From Calditrichota bacterium (GTDB lineage: Bacteria > Calditrichota > Calditrichia > Calditrichales > Calditrichaceae), in assembly GCA_013151275.1 (NCBI GenBank), contig JAADIP010000151.1:1-64000 (forward strand): a DNA stretch of 64,000 bases. Reading direction: 5' to 3'. This document shows positions 8,643 to 18,925 of the stretch, piece after piece. Position 1 is the stretch's first letter, and each line of letters opens with the position of its first letter. Both the position numbers and the translations under genes were made by a program. The notes under the pieces are model-generated. The model made no database searches, had not been told where the DNA came from, and saw only the letters and a program-made list of their open reading frames with translations.

Positions 8643-11600
8643 TTATTTAAGCAACAACATCCGCCTGAACGCCGAACTTTTGCCCACTGTCAGGCTGTAA
8701 AAATAGATTCCGGAACTCACGGGCTGCCCCGAAAAATTCACTCCGTTCCAACGGACGCGCTGCAACCCTGCCCGCGCCGTTGCAATTTCGTAAGTAAAAA
8801 CTTTTTCTCCCAATACATTGTAAACGGTTAATTTTCCGTTTTGTCCCCGGAAACGCGCCGGCACATAAAATTGAATAACCGTTTCCGAATTAAAGGGATT
8901 CGGGTAATTTTGCAGCAGCATCAGTTTGTCCGGAAGAACAGCCTGATTATTTGACGAAATGGCTGTCACCTGAACGCCGAAAGTTCCCGTACGCCTGTTG
9001 TTGCCCTGATAGGTGCTCCAGGCGGGCGCGTTTCCGAAGGGGGTCGGTAAATCGAGCACAAAAAGATGTTCGTTTCCTCCGGCAATGATTTCGGTATCGC
9101 CGTCGCCGTCCAGATCATCGAGCACAGGCGCGGCGTTTATTCCTTCCTCCAGATCAGCCGGAAAATTTTCAAATTCGGAACCGTTCTCGCGAATCAGGTG
9201 GACTAATCCCTGATCCATGACCACAAGAATTTCCAGCAAGCCGTCAGAGTCAACATCCAGGCACAAGGGTCCCGTTTTCGGCGCACCGTCCAAATTCAAC
9301 GGAAATTGATCGCCGAACGTGCTTCCCGAGCTATTTAAAACATAAAGCTTCCCGCTTTGGGTGACAAAAATAATCTCCAGATCACCGTCCTGATTAAGAT
9401 CGACGATGGCGGGCGATCCGATTACGCTTTCTCCGGCGTTGTATTCAAATTCGATAACGCCTTTTTTATTTATTTTAATAACTTTATTATCAAGGGTTGA
9501 GACAATAATGAACAGACTGTCTTTTTCTTTGCCGACAAGCGGATTGGCGATCAAACGCGACGGCAAGGCAACCGGAAAATTCTCAAGCGAATCTCCCTGA
9601 CTTGTAATAATGTGCAACGAATAATCGAACGTTCCTATCACAATATCCGGCTTTTTGTCTCCGTTAAAATCGGCTAAGGCTCCGCCCAGATTTATAAGCG
9701 AAGGCATGGATTTGGGAAATCCGGGAACTTCAGTAGAATCAAGATTAAGGGCATGGAGTTTTTTGCGCATGGTGCCGAAAACAATTTCAAGCTGCGGGTC
9801 GTCGTCCAGATTAGCCGCCACTGCGTCGCCGTAAACCGGTTCGCCGATGTCGAATTCTTTAACAATCTTCCCGTCAAAACCGATCACCCGCAACACACCC
9901 TCCCGGTTGACGGTTATTATTTCCGTCTGTCCGTCGTTTTCAAGGTCGGCTACAACGGGAGCGGCGGTAGTGGAGCCCACGTCGATGGGAAAATTAGGAA
10001 GCGCCTTGCCTTTGGCGTCAAAAACGACCAGTTGATTTGAATTGTTTATGGCAACAATCACCTTTTCATCCGACTTTCGTTTTGCCACGCTCAAGGGACC
10101 GTTAAAATCATATCCGGACAAAGGAAAGCCGTTTTGAAAGGCGGAAACCCATATCTGCAAATCAAAAGTCTTCGAATAAGAAAATTTACTCGTATCGTTA
10201 GCCGTGAGTTTTAATTGAAAGGGAATTTTTTGATAAGGCGTATTGGGCATAATTAAAACACGCGGAGTAAGATCGAAATTTTCCGCCTGTTTCCCCGCCG
10301 GAAGCGAATCGAAAACAATCAACGAATCGAGAATTTTAATATAAGGAGAGGGAGAAGACAGATTTACCCGGACGTTGAAAGCGTCCGCCCAATTTTTCGC
10401 ATTTTTCAATTGTATGTTCAGTAAAACGGAATCTCCGGGCTGCGGCGGCGTACTGTCTGTGGTTTGCCATTTATAATCGGTAAGCGAAATCTTCGGGAAA
10501 AATTCGCGGGCAATCGCGTTGTAAACGCTGACTCTTCCGCTTCCCAAAAGTCCTTCGAAACCGGGATTCATATCGTCGATCGGATCGGCTGAACTGAGCA
10601 AACGATTCACCAAAGCATCCCGATCATCGTCCGGAAACCATGCTTTAAGCAGGGCAAAAGCTCCGGCAACCACCGGCGAAGCCATTGATGTTCCCTGCCA
10701 CGAGGTGTAAGAACCGGCGCTCACGTGAATGGTGCTTAAGATGGCGTTGGTGTAACTGCCGCCTTCACCTCCGGGAGCGCTGATATCGATTACATTGCCG
10801 AAATTGGAATAATACGCTTTACGGTCGTCAATACGCAGGGCGGCGACGGAAATAGTATTGTCAAAATCGCTGGGATAGATGTGGTTGTTGTCATTATTGC
10901 GGGAATCGTTACCGGCGGCGGCGACAACAATTGCACCATAATTTTTTGTAACATTGTCAACAACCAGCTTACCGTAAAAATCGTACCCGCCGCTCCATGA
11001 ACAGTTGATAATTTTTGCGCCCATTTTTGCGCAATACAAAATTCCCGAATAGCCTTTAACCAAGCCGGGATTAGTCAAGTCATCGTCAAAGGCGTGTTTG
11101 GTAACAATAATTTTACTTCTGAAAGAAATGCCCGCAATGCCAATCCCGTTGTCCGCGACAGCCGCAATAATTCCGGACACGTGCGTTCCGTGGCTTAATT
11201 CGGCGTATTTTCCGGCGTTCGGCGGCATTACATCGTTATCCGGGCTCGGGCTCGGTTTCTTTGATCCGGCGAAATCCCAACCCATAAAATCATCAACATA
11301 ACCGTTGCCGTCGTCGTCTATGCCGTTTTCATCGACTTCGGTGATCTGCCCGTCTCCGTCCACATCCTCGCCGGGATTGATAAACAGGGCGCCGGCAAGA
11401 TCGGGATGTGTGTAATCCACACCCGTATCCACAACACCCACCAAAACAGTCGAATCTCCGGGTATTTTATTTTGATTTTGCCACAAGCCCCAGGCGTCGG
11501 GCGCTCCTATCTTTTTCAAATACCACTGTCTTTCGAAATAGGGATCGTTGGGAATATAAGGCTCAAAGTTTCCTGCTACGCGATTAATCGCTTCCAAAGC

Positions 11601-11957
11601 CGCCGAATGGACATCGTCGATAAGCCTGAATTCATTTAATATTACCTTTAGCCGGTCCATTGATTTTTTATCTTTGAAAACCGCGCGATAAATATTGGCT
11701 AACTTTACGCCGTTCACAACGTCTTTATCGTCCGCCATAGGCAGCCATTTTTCGATTTTAATCACTCCGTACCGTTTTAACAACCGATTAATCGCAGGAT
11801 TATTCGTGAGCGCGGCATCGGAATTTCTTTGAATTATTAAAGGCGAGCGGTCGGCTTTAATGCAAAACAGAATTTCGTTTTGCCGATATTCTTCCGCCCG
11901 GATTGTCGTAAGCAGAATTACTGATAAAAAAACCGTAAATAAAACCTTTGTGAACAC
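8643..11957 (-). CDS. Secreted subtilisin-like (S8) serine protease with FG-GAP propeller and T9SS sorting tag, copy 3
   Basis: About 1104 residues. I place the start at the GTG at 11957, because AAGGGGA stands 5 bases before it and a signal peptide follows directly (VFTKVLFTVFLSVILLTTIRA); the upstream TTG at 11993 has no ribosome site. The triad is Asp177 (VVDTGVDY), His256 (HGTHVSG), Ser424 (GTSMASP). The insert DVDGDGQITEVDENGIDDDG is again Asp-rich. FG-GAP repeats include VADLENDGQTEIITV and LDDLDGDGDTEIIAGG. The tag reads QNYPNPFNSETVIQF and ends RRMLLLK. It is the first gene of the tandem trio in transcription order; the 298-base gap to copy 2 may or may not break the transcript. Confidence 0.92.
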   Translation of the reverse strand: MFTKVLFTVFLSVILLTTIRAEEYRQNEILFCIKADRSPLIIQRNSDAALTNNPAINRLLKRYGVIKIEKWLPMADDKDVVNGVKLANIYRAVFKDKKSMDRLKVILNEFRLIDDVHSAALEAINRVAGNFEPYIPNDPYFERQWYLKKIGAPDAWGLWQNQNKIPGDSTVLVGVVDTGVDYTHPDLAGALFINPGEDVDGDGQITEVDENGIDDDGNGYVDDFMGWDFAGSKKPSPSPDNDVMPPNAGKYAELSHGTHVSGIIAAVADNGIGIAGISFRSKIIVTKHAFDDDLTNPGLVKGYSGILYCAKMGAKIINCSWSGGYDFYGKLVVDNVTKNYGAIVVAAAGNDSRNNDNNHIYPSDFDNTISVAALRIDDRKAYYSNFGNVIDISAPGGEGGSYTNAILSTIHVSAGSYTSWQGTSMASPVVAGAFALLKAWFPDDDRDALVNRLLSSADPIDDMNPGFEGLLGSGRVSVYNAIAREFFPKISLTDYKWQTTDSTPPQPGDSVLLNIQLKNAKNWADAFNVRVNLSSPSPYIKILDSLIVFDSLPAGKQAENFDLTPRVLIMPNTPYQKIPFQLKLTANDTSKFSYSKTFDLQIWVSAFQNGFPLSGYDFNGPLSVAKRKSDEKVIVAINNSNQLVVFDAKGKALPNFPIDVGSTTAAPVVADLENDGQTEIITVNREGVLRVIGFDGKIVKEFDIGEPVYGDAVAANLDDDPQLEIVFGTMRKKLHALNLDSTEVPGFPKSMPSLINLGGALADFNGDKKPDIVIGTFDYSLHIITSQGDSLENFPVALPSRLIANPLVGKEKDSLFIIVSTLDNKVIKINKKGVIEFEYNAGESVIGSPAIVDLNQDGDLEIIFVTQSGKLYVLNSSGSTFGDQFPLNLDGAPKTGPLCLDVDSDGLLEILVVMDQGLVHLIRENGSEFENFPADLEEGINAAPVLDDLDGDGDTEIIAGGNEHLFVLDLPTPFGNAPAWSTYQGNNRRTGTFGVQVTAISSNNQAVLPDKLMLLQNYPNPFNSETVIQFYVPARFRGQNGKLTVYNVLGEKVFTYEIATARAGLQRVRWNGVNFSGQPVSSGIYFYSLTVGKSSAFRRMLLLK

Positions 11958-12084
11958 CTGATCCCCTTTTCCAAAAATTTTAGCACAGAACAATATAATT
12001 TATTAATTCCGCATTGAAAAATTTTATTCCAAATCAATTTTTAGGTATTAAAGAAATGTTTTTATGGCAGAAAACTTCCCCGAT

Positions 12085-12120
12085 AAAAAAATCTCAAAGG
12101 GAATTTCTTCCCTTTGAGAT
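12085..12120 (-). terminator. Strong Rho-independent terminator after the TonB/cargo operon
   Basis: On the minus strand ATCTCAAAGGGAA pairs perfectly with TTCCCTTTGAGAT around a GAAA loop, followed by a run of T. It lies 27 bases after the stop of the cargo gene ending at 12147 and closes the operon that begins at 21658. Confidence 0.9.
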
Positions 12121-12146
12121 AAATAAAGCACAATGTGCCTGTGATT

Positions 12147-14648
12147 TTATTTAATGAGCAACATGCGCCGCTGCAACGAAACATCTTTTCCTTTTAAACG
12201 ATAGATGTAAATTCCCGAACCGACCGGACGACCGGCGTAATTTTTACCGTCCCATGTTACCGTATTCAATCCGACTTTGGCAACGCCGTCAAAAACAGTG
12301 GCTACCTTTTGTCCCAGAATATTGTAAACATGAATGGAGACCTTTTCGCCTCTGGCAAAAGACGGAATAACAAACGGAATCGTTGTTGTCGGGTTAAACG
12401 GATTCGGATAGTTGCGTCCCAGATAATATCTGTCGGCTAATAAAGGCATATTTCGATCACGGATGGCGGTTAACGGAAATTGGGTGCGCGTGGTATCGAG
12501 ATAGACATGAATCAAGGCGTCCAAATCGGACACGAGCACAATTCCGGAATCGGAATCGATATAGGTTCTGCCGTCAACCGAATCCGATTCGGCAAACAAT
12601 TTGGGACCTTTTCCGAAACGTTTAAAACCGATGTAAAAGCTTCCGCTGTCAATGGCTACGCTGTCATCCAGGATGATGCGGTTAAATCCGAAGCCGAGAC
12701 CGCTTTTGTTGAAATATTTCAGCTTTGTTCCGGGCAGGCTGTCCGTACCGTCGTCATCCCAAACCGTAAACTGAGCCGCGCCGACGACATTTGTTCCTGT
12801 GGTATCAAGGGCAATTTTAACGCCCTTTAAATCCATCGGATAAGCAATCGGCGTAAATTTGACGTAAATAAGTTTGTTTCTGGGAGCAACAATAACCGTA
12901 TCGGGACTCGAACGGTCATAGGCTAATTCCCAGATAGTTATGGGTACGACCTCCGTACCGACCAGCGGCGTCGAGAAGGCGGAGGTTCCTTCGTATTTTA
13001 CCACCGCGCGCAGGGTGTAATAATAATATTGAAACGGCTCGATGTCCGTATCCACAAAAACATTAGTGTCCGCAACTTCACCCTTAAGATGGAGATACTG
13101 GTCTCCCGGAGTGGTTCTCCAGATTTGGTAAACTTTTCCGGCTTCTCTGTTCCAGGTAATCGAAATAGTGGTATCTTTTTGACCCGCGAAAACCTCAACT
13201 CCGGACGGAGGTTCGATTGTTTTAACCGGACTGTAAACCACCACGTCGTCGAACAACAATCCCATGCCGATGGGATCGTCTTCATCCGACCAGAAATGCC
13301 AGCGTAAATACACATCCTGTCCGGCAAAGCGCGACAGGTCTAACGGCGACATATTGGTGGGATAACCCCAGTAGAAAGAAAACGCCACCCATTTATCAAA
13401 TCCTTCGGCAAAAACCCATTGTTGTCCCTCGGAGCCTATCCAAACGGCTTCCCAGTCAGTGCTATCACCCACCGGACGGACGTCAACGCGCCAGAAGTCG
13501 TTATTAGGGAAAATATCCTCATCGGCAAAAAACGGCAGATGTGTAAAATCCAGATAGATGGGCGTTGTATCCGGTAAAGCGATGGGACCGGTCTTGAACA
13601 CATTGTCCATCCAGGGGTTGTAGCTTGCTAAAGGATCAAAAACGTTTCCGCTGTTCTGGCAAACGGCAACATGTGTTGGGGACGGAGCAAACCGTGGTAA
13701 ATAAGCGTCCAAAGTATCCATCAATTCGGCGATATGCCATAAATTGCCCCCTTCGGGCGGAATAAATTCGATGTCGCGTCCCACCATACTGTCTTCTTCT
13801 CCGTTATTAAAGAAAAAAATCGAATCTTCGGAAGCGACCAGAATGCTGTCGATTTGCCAGCCGAACATAGACAGACCGCTGTTATCATCGCCCGGATCCG
13901 CAGTGGAATAACCCATATCGGCGGCAAAGGCAAAGCGAATCATAATTATTGAATCAGATTTCACAAAATTCTCAAGACTGATCGTTTCTTTACGCCATTC
14001 CAACTGTGTGCCGGACCAGGCGGGAATTCCCAAACCTTCGTTTTGTCCCTGCGCCGGATGCCCGAACGCCCAGGAATTTTGCATATCATAATTATTAAAG
14101 GGCAGCACCTGCCAGGTTTTTCCGCTATCGAGCGAAATCCGGACATTTATTCCGTCCCAACCATCGTAAGGAGCCTGAGCGCCCGCCGTTCCCTCAAGTT
14201 TAAAACGCTGATAAAACGACAAATAGGCATTGGTATCCGTTACCATAATGGGAGGCGTATCCAGAACCTGATACCAGTGATTGGCATAACCGCCCACATC
14301 GCCCAGAGAGGTATCCGCCAGCCACCAGCACGTGCTGTCCATGGCTTCCCAGGTTGTAACATGCCAGTACGAAGGTCCGTGTTCGGGACGAGGATGAGTT
14401 AAATCGATCGCCTCCCAGCGATGCCACAAACCGCCCGGTTCAAAATTTTCCCAAAAGATAATACCGCCTTCAAACTCTCCCTGAGAGACGTTATTAATTT
14501 GAGTCTGATCTGTTGCCAAAGTTTTTGGCAAACGAAAATCCATTTTTTCCACATTTTTAGCTGGAAAAACCGGTTTTGTTTTTTCGGCAGCTAATATACT
14601 CCCCACAAACAAGAAGCTGAAAATACATAGTAAAACAAGCTTCTTCAT
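12147..14648 (-). CDS. T9SS cargo protein with choice-of-anchor/MAM-like and FnIII domains
   Basis: A protein of 833 residues with a signal peptide (MKKLVLLCIFSFLFVGSILA). Residues about 45-210 resemble the choice-of-anchor-J or immune-inhibitor-A accessory domain: FWENFEPGGLWHRWEAIDL, then WWLADTSLGDVGGYANHWYQ. A second Trp-rich beta-domain covers about 260-480 (FDDVVVYSPVKTIEPP at its end). An FnIII-like domain follows (ISITWNREAGKVYQIWRTTP, YYYTLRAVV). The tail has RNYPNPFNPTTTIPFV and ends RRMLLIK, the type IX tag. No protease motif is seen, so it is more likely an adhesin or binding protein. It is the last gene of the operon with a TonB receptor and a PorV-like barrel, 39 bases after the latter. 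Confidence 0.88.
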   Translation of the reverse strand: MKKLVLLCIFSFLFVGSILAAEKTKPVFPAKNVEKMDFRLPKTLATDQTQINNVSQGEFEGGIIFWENFEPGGLWHRWEAIDLTHPRPEHGPSYWHVTTWEAMDSTCWWLADTSLGDVGGYANHWYQVLDTPPIMVTDTNAYLSFYQRFKLEGTAGAQAPYDGWDGINVRISLDSGKTWQVLPFNNYDMQNSWAFGHPAQGQNEGLGIPAWSGTQLEWRKETISLENFVKSDSIIMIRFAFAADMGYSTADPGDDNSGLSMFGWQIDSILVASEDSIFFFNNGEEDSMVGRDIEFIPPEGGNLWHIAELMDTLDAYLPRFAPSPTHVAVCQNSGNVFDPLASYNPWMDNVFKTGPIALPDTTPIYLDFTHLPFFADEDIFPNNDFWRVDVRPVGDSTDWEAVWIGSEGQQWVFAEGFDKWVAFSFYWGYPTNMSPLDLSRFAGQDVYLRWHFWSDEDDPIGMGLLFDDVVVYSPVKTIEPPSGVEVFAGQKDTTISITWNREAGKVYQIWRTTPGDQYLHLKGEVADTNVFVDTDIEPFQYYYYTLRAVVKYEGTSAFSTPLVGTEVVPITIWELAYDRSSPDTVIVAPRNKLIYVKFTPIAYPMDLKGVKIALDTTGTNVVGAAQFTVWDDDGTDSLPGTKLKYFNKSGLGFGFNRIILDDSVAIDSGSFYIGFKRFGKGPKLFAESDSVDGRTYIDSDSGIVLVSDLDALIHVYLDTTRTQFPLTAIRDRNMPLLADRYYLGRNYPNPFNPTTTIPFVIPSFARGEKVSIHVYNILGQKVATVFDGVAKVGLNTVTWDGKNYAGRPVGSGIYIYRLKGKDVSLQRRMLLIK

Positions 14649-14687
14649 AAATAGCCCTCCTCATATTAATGGACAATTTTCTAAAAT

Positions 14688-15707
14688 TTAAAAGCTGAAC
14701 TCAAACGAATAATTATGGACATATCCGAGTATGCCGTAATTATTAAAAGCATAATCGAGACGACCGTTAATCCCTATTTTACTGAAATCGATACCCAGAC
14801 CCGCGGTAAAATCAGCCTCGTCGTAATTTGCCTTGTATCCCACACGCAAGGCGATCACTTTATTCCATTCATATTCCAGACCGTAGTTGTAACGCAGGTA
14901 ATGGTCGGTGGGATCGTTGGCTTCAAGGCTAAGCGTCAAACGATGTATGGGATTTTTTATGATGTATGAATCTTCCCCGATTATATCATTGGAAATTCCC
15001 AATCTGAAAACCAGCGGTATGGGCCAATCCACCGTTTTCCAGCGAACTCCGCCGTTGTAAGTGATGCCGGTTTTTTCGTTTTTAGTGTTTTTTGAAAGGT
15101 CGGGTCCGTCCAATTTCATTTTTCCGCCAAAATTTGCCAGACACATTCCCAGTTTCATGCCGTAAATTCCCGTTCTGAATTGAGAGCCCACATCAAAGGC
15201 AATAGTCGAGGCTTTTTCGCGAAAGAGTTTTTCCTGAACATATTTAACCGTTACGCCAAGATCAAAACGATCGGTCAGGCTTCGGGATACGGTTATTCCC
15301 ACTGCCGCGGAAGTCGCCGAAAAAGAAGTCCCTGTGCCTTCGGGTTCGTTAATTGTGGTCATCTCGATATCGCCGGAGTTGAGGTAAAGTACTGAAAAGC
15401 CGACGCTTGTACTCCTGTTGATGGGAATAACCAGACCCAAAAAATCATAAGAGATGCCCGCAAAAAGTTGGGTTCGTGAAAAGGCAACGGCGCGATGTCC
15501 TATTTTCTGAATGCCCGCCGGATTCCAGTACATGGCTGTTACATCTTTGGTAACAGAGGTATAGGCATCCCCTAAGGCAGTGCCTCTTGCGCCCGCGCCT
15601 AATTTCAAAAACTGCCCCATCGATGTCCCGACCTTGGATAATTCGGTTTGGGCAAATAATGATAAACAGGGGATTAATACCATCAGAATAATCTTTTTTA
15701 TTTTCAT
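14688..15707 (-). CDS. PorV/PorQ-family outer-membrane barrel protein
   Basis: A protein of 339 residues with a signal peptide (KKIILMVLIPCLSLFA), ending in the outer-membrane-type aromatic NYSFEFSF. The N-terminal signature of the family is plain: LKLGAGARGTALGDAYTSVTKDVTAMYWNPAG, here at about 32-63. The rest is alternating beta-strands ending in VHNYSFEFSF. PorV in the type IX system binds the sorting tag and carries cargo to the attachment complex; PorQ and other relatives sit nearby in the family. Its place between two tagged cargo genes suggests a cargo-specific shuttle, but the sequence alone does not say whether it works like PorV or is only related. A second relative is at 49228. Confidence 0.85.
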   Translation of the reverse strand: MKIKKIILMVLIPCLSLFAQTELSKVGTSMGQFLKLGAGARGTALGDAYTSVTKDVTAMYWNPAGIQKIGHRAVAFSRTQLFAGISYDFLGLVIPINRSTSVGFSVLYLNSGDIEMTTINEPEGTGTSFSATSAAVGITVSRSLTDRFDLGVTVKYVQEKLFREKASTIAFDVGSQFRTGIYGMKLGMCLANFGGKMKLDGPDLSKNTKNEKTGITYNGGVRWKTVDWPIPLVFRLGISNDIIGEDSYIIKNPIHRLTLSLEANDPTDHYLRYNYGLEYEWNKVIALRVGYKANYDEADFTAGLGIDFSKIGINGRLDYAFNNYGILGYVHNYSFEFSF

Positions 15708-15733
15708 GAATCTTCACTCCTGTTCTAATGCGC

Positions 15734-18700
15734 TCACTTAATAATCACAAATTTTCCGGCGTAGGTTTCGCCCTTTTCCGATTCCACGACAAACACGTAC
15801 AAACCGGGCGCTACTTCCTGACGATTCTTGGTCAACAGATCCCAATCAAGGCTGCCGTCAAAGCCGCTTTCGTGATACAGGGTTATTACCTCTTCTCCGG
15901 ATACGGTAAAAATGTGAACCTTGCTTTTTGAAGGAAGATTTGTAAACTGAATTTTACGTACAAAATCGTCATTTTCCCAATCGGCATGCACAAAATAAGG
16001 ATTCGGTACAACCTTGACTTTTTTCAGATCATCCTTTGTAACCTTGCGTATCTTGAAAACACGATCGGTATATACCAAAAATCCGTCGCCGCGTTCAAAC
16101 GGTTTTCTGACCGGAATAATAAGAGAATCGCCGGGCGCCCAATCGATATCGGGCGGAATCGGGTTGCCGTCTTCATCGACCTCTCCGGGCAAAACCCAGG
16201 TAAGCGTAAACGATAAAGTATTTATGTAATTGTCATTGTCGGGTTCTTCCGGTAAATGGTTTTCAAAAACATAGTATTTTACATCCGGTTTGAACTCACT
16301 GGAACCAAAAGCCAAAAGCCGGGCTTTGCGGTTGGTAGTCGTATTCCATAATTGAAAAGGGATCAAAAAGTTTACTGTATTAAACCGCTTATCTCTGAAA
16401 ACGGTGTCTGCGCCCTCATTCTTGAAAACAAGAACATAATCCGATCGCGATTTATAAGAGCTCAAGGTTGCCTGCGACAAATCATAGGTGCACTGCGAAT
16501 TTTCCGTCCAATAGGCGTCCAGTCTTTCCAGAATAATATCGGTGCTCATCTGAATTCCCCAGCGCAGACCGTCAAAAATGGGCGGGGCTTCCGGCTCTTC
16601 GATATCTTTGGACCATTCTTTACTGTCTTTTACCAGAGTATCGCCTTTATCCAGATTAACGATGGTATAGCGCTGAGAACCGGAAACGATTTTTGTGTTT
16701 TTGGGCGGATCGTAATAATCGCAGTCAAAAGATATTTTGTAGGTATTTCCGGTTACCTCTTTGGGATCGATAACTTCCACCTTAAAAATACCGTTGCCTA
16801 TGGTTCCGGGTATTTTTTCCACTTTCAGCTCGGCAATTTCGGTATTGCTCGGCGGACGATGCGGTATGACTTTAACGATATGACTGAGATTCGTACTGTT
16901 GGAAAGAAAATTCTCCAGCGAAGGAAGCTCGAAATTCAGACTGGCTTTGGATCCTAAACTATCGGGATCAAGGAGGGGATCATTGGGTATAAAACCGCGG
17001 TCATAGGCGCATACGGCGTAAAGATATTCCCTGCCGTTTTCAACATTCGGATCCACAAATTTGAATTTCAATCCGCTGTTATCGCCGAGAAAACGATGCG
17101 GAGGGACCCTGTCGTATCCTTCTATATCGTTTTCAAGGTCAAACTGAGCGTAAGGCTCCCAGTAGGTGGTTTTGGATTCTTCATCGTACATCTTTTTACC
17201 CCAGGTCTTGCCGTTATCTTCGCTGCGGTAAATTCGGAAACCCTCAAAATCTTCATAACCGGTAATCACATCCACATCATGTACCGGAGCCGCATCCCAG
17301 TAAAGCGTAACTTTGCGATCTTCGGTATTGGCAATAACCTTGGGCGCTTTGGGCGGACGCGCTCCCTGATAATTGTTATCGTACATAAGTTGGGCGATCA
17401 GGGCGTTTGCTTCCAGATCCTTTTCGTCCTCGCCCATTATTATGCAAAAAGAAAACGGAACCGAATCGCCGGGCGCCATGCTGAAGGGTCCCGAACCCAT
17501 AATAAACACACAATCCAAACCTTCGGGATATTCGTACAACAGCCCCTCGACAGAATCGAATCTCGGGTTCAGTTTTCCATAGCCAACTTCGGTGCGCAGG
17601 GGATGGAAATAATAGGTCGAATCGTACTTGGAGAGATTGGAAGTATCTCCGGCTAATATTTTGTATTGAATTTCTTCTTTGTTATCGGCGACCGGGGTTT
17701 GACCGTCGCCCGACCACGGACCCTGTGTGGGATGCACATCGCGCGCGCCGGGACGGAAATACCAGTCGAACCAGTGCCAACTGGTTAATCCCAGTTTATC
17801 GCCCTTAAAAATATCGATCTTGCCGTCGCCGTCCAGATCGATGTCTTCGGTTGCCGTGGGCGTTTCCAGTAATTTTACAGCCGTGTAAGCTAATTTTTTA
17901 TCGCCGACGTAGGGATTTGTGTGGTCGCCGTCCAGATCGTAAATGTATCCGAAATTCCAATCCAGATTATAGCCCATCATGTCATCGTCGTTCGTACGCC
18001 CTCTGTAGCTTCCGTTGGCTAACCGGTTATAGGCGTCCACGTCAAAATAAAAGCCGGCGTACATTCCCTCATAAGTGTATTGCGATTCGTTAATGAGGGT
18101 CATGCGGAAAAAGATCATATCTTCGGAAATACTCGCGCCGTAGGAATATCCCGAGACTTTTACTTTGATCCCGATAGGATAGCCCTGATTGGGGTCAATA
18201 TCCCGCGTTGCCAGACGATCGTCAAACTCAAAATAGATATCCTGATCGGAGACAAAAACGCCGGGTAACTGTTTTTTACCTTCGGGGTCTGCGGGATCGA
18301 TTGCCCACGGGCCGGGCCAGTGGCGCTCTTCATCGGTGCCGGGCCAGGTTTCGGGAATATCGCTGGTTGCCAGCAAGGGATACTGATCTTCGGGATCGGT
18401 GTAAAGCCCTAATTTCCCGTAATATTCGCCTGCGGTCGCCAGGGGGTTATGCAGCCGAATACGACTGTCTTCCGCCGCCTCCCAATCGGTTCGGTTAAGG
18501 TTTGGGGTGCGATCGAACCACGATTCGGATACCGTGGGTCCCCAATAGGTTGTATCCGTACCAAACACCTGAAATTGCTGAGTTTTGACGATATATTGCT
18601 CTTTAGGACCTACCGCCCACGGATACGGGTTTCCGTCCTTATCCTTGCCCGGAACTCCGACTACCAACGAAAGATTGGAGATGTACTGAAAATCTCCCCA

Positions 18701-18901
18701 CAATCCCTGAGGATTATGGGTGCCCGAAAATATGCCGTAGTTTTCAACGGCAATTTTTAATTTTCCTTTATCAAGATAGGCGCGAGCCCTGTTTAATAAA
18801 GGGTCGTCGATAGCGTTTTTACGCAGGGCTTTATTTTTAGGAATTTCTGCAGCCTGAATGACGAAAATCATCAATAACAAAAAAATACTTACTCTTTTCA
18901 T
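15734..18901 (-). CDS. Large T9SS-type cargo protein with FnIII domain, partner of TonB receptor
   Basis: About 1055 residues. The start chosen is the ATG at 18901, which gives a clean signal peptide (MKRVSIFLLLMIFVIQAAE); an in-frame ATG at 18916 is possible. The N-terminal half has many Trp/Tyr-rich segments and an Asp-rich loop (DIDLDGDGKIDIFKGDKLG), then MAPGDSVPFSFCIIMG. About 510-640 is an FnIII-like domain (KVTLYWDAAP, EGFRIYRSEDNGKTW, YLYAVCAYD). The C-terminus is a variant sorting tag: KVVPNPYFVHADWEN, then VHIFTVSGEEV, ending GKFVIIK. It follows the TonB receptor by 24 bases and precedes the PorV-like barrel by 26. The position is that of a SusD-like surface partner, but the fold is not SusD. 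Confidence 0.85.
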   Translation of the reverse strand: MKRVSIFLLLMIFVIQAAEIPKNKALRKNAIDDPLLNRARAYLDKGKLKIAVENYGIFSGTHNPQGLWGDFQYISNLSLVVGVPGKDKDGNPYPWAVGPKEQYIVKTQQFQVFGTDTTYWGPTVSESWFDRTPNLNRTDWEAAEDSRIRLHNPLATAGEYYGKLGLYTDPEDQYPLLATSDIPETWPGTDEERHWPGPWAIDPADPEGKKQLPGVFVSDQDIYFEFDDRLATRDIDPNQGYPIGIKVKVSGYSYGASISEDMIFFRMTLINESQYTYEGMYAGFYFDVDAYNRLANGSYRGRTNDDDMMGYNLDWNFGYIYDLDGDHTNPYVGDKKLAYTAVKLLETPTATEDIDLDGDGKIDIFKGDKLGLTSWHWFDWYFRPGARDVHPTQGPWSGDGQTPVADNKEEIQYKILAGDTSNLSKYDSTYYFHPLRTEVGYGKLNPRFDSVEGLLYEYPEGLDCVFIMGSGPFSMAPGDSVPFSFCIIMGEDEKDLEANALIAQLMYDNNYQGARPPKAPKVIANTEDRKVTLYWDAAPVHDVDVITGYEDFEGFRIYRSEDNGKTWGKKMYDEESKTTYWEPYAQFDLENDIEGYDRVPPHRFLGDNSGLKFKFVDPNVENGREYLYAVCAYDRGFIPNDPLLDPDSLGSKASLNFELPSLENFLSNSTNLSHIVKVIPHRPPSNTEIAELKVEKIPGTIGNGIFKVEVIDPKEVTGNTYKISFDCDYYDPPKNTKIVSGSQRYTIVNLDKGDTLVKDSKEWSKDIEEPEAPPIFDGLRWGIQMSTDIILERLDAYWTENSQCTYDLSQATLSSYKSRSDYVLVFKNEGADTVFRDKRFNTVNFLIPFQLWNTTTNRKARLLAFGSSEFKPDVKYYVFENHLPEEPDNDNYINTLSFTLTWVLPGEVDEDGNPIPPDIDWAPGDSLIIPVRKPFERGDGFLVYTDRVFKIRKVTKDDLKKVKVVPNPYFVHADWENDDFVRKIQFTNLPSKSKVHIFTVSGEEVITLYHESGFDGSLDWDLLTKNRQEVAPGLYVFVVESEKGETYAGKFVIIK

Positions 18902-18925
18902 AATCTTTCCCACCATTCCTCTAAT

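Noticed and set aside
16352..16957. Plus-strand frame of 201 residues
   Set aside because: Antisense of the large FnIII cargo gene, with no ribosome site and no protein-like pattern.
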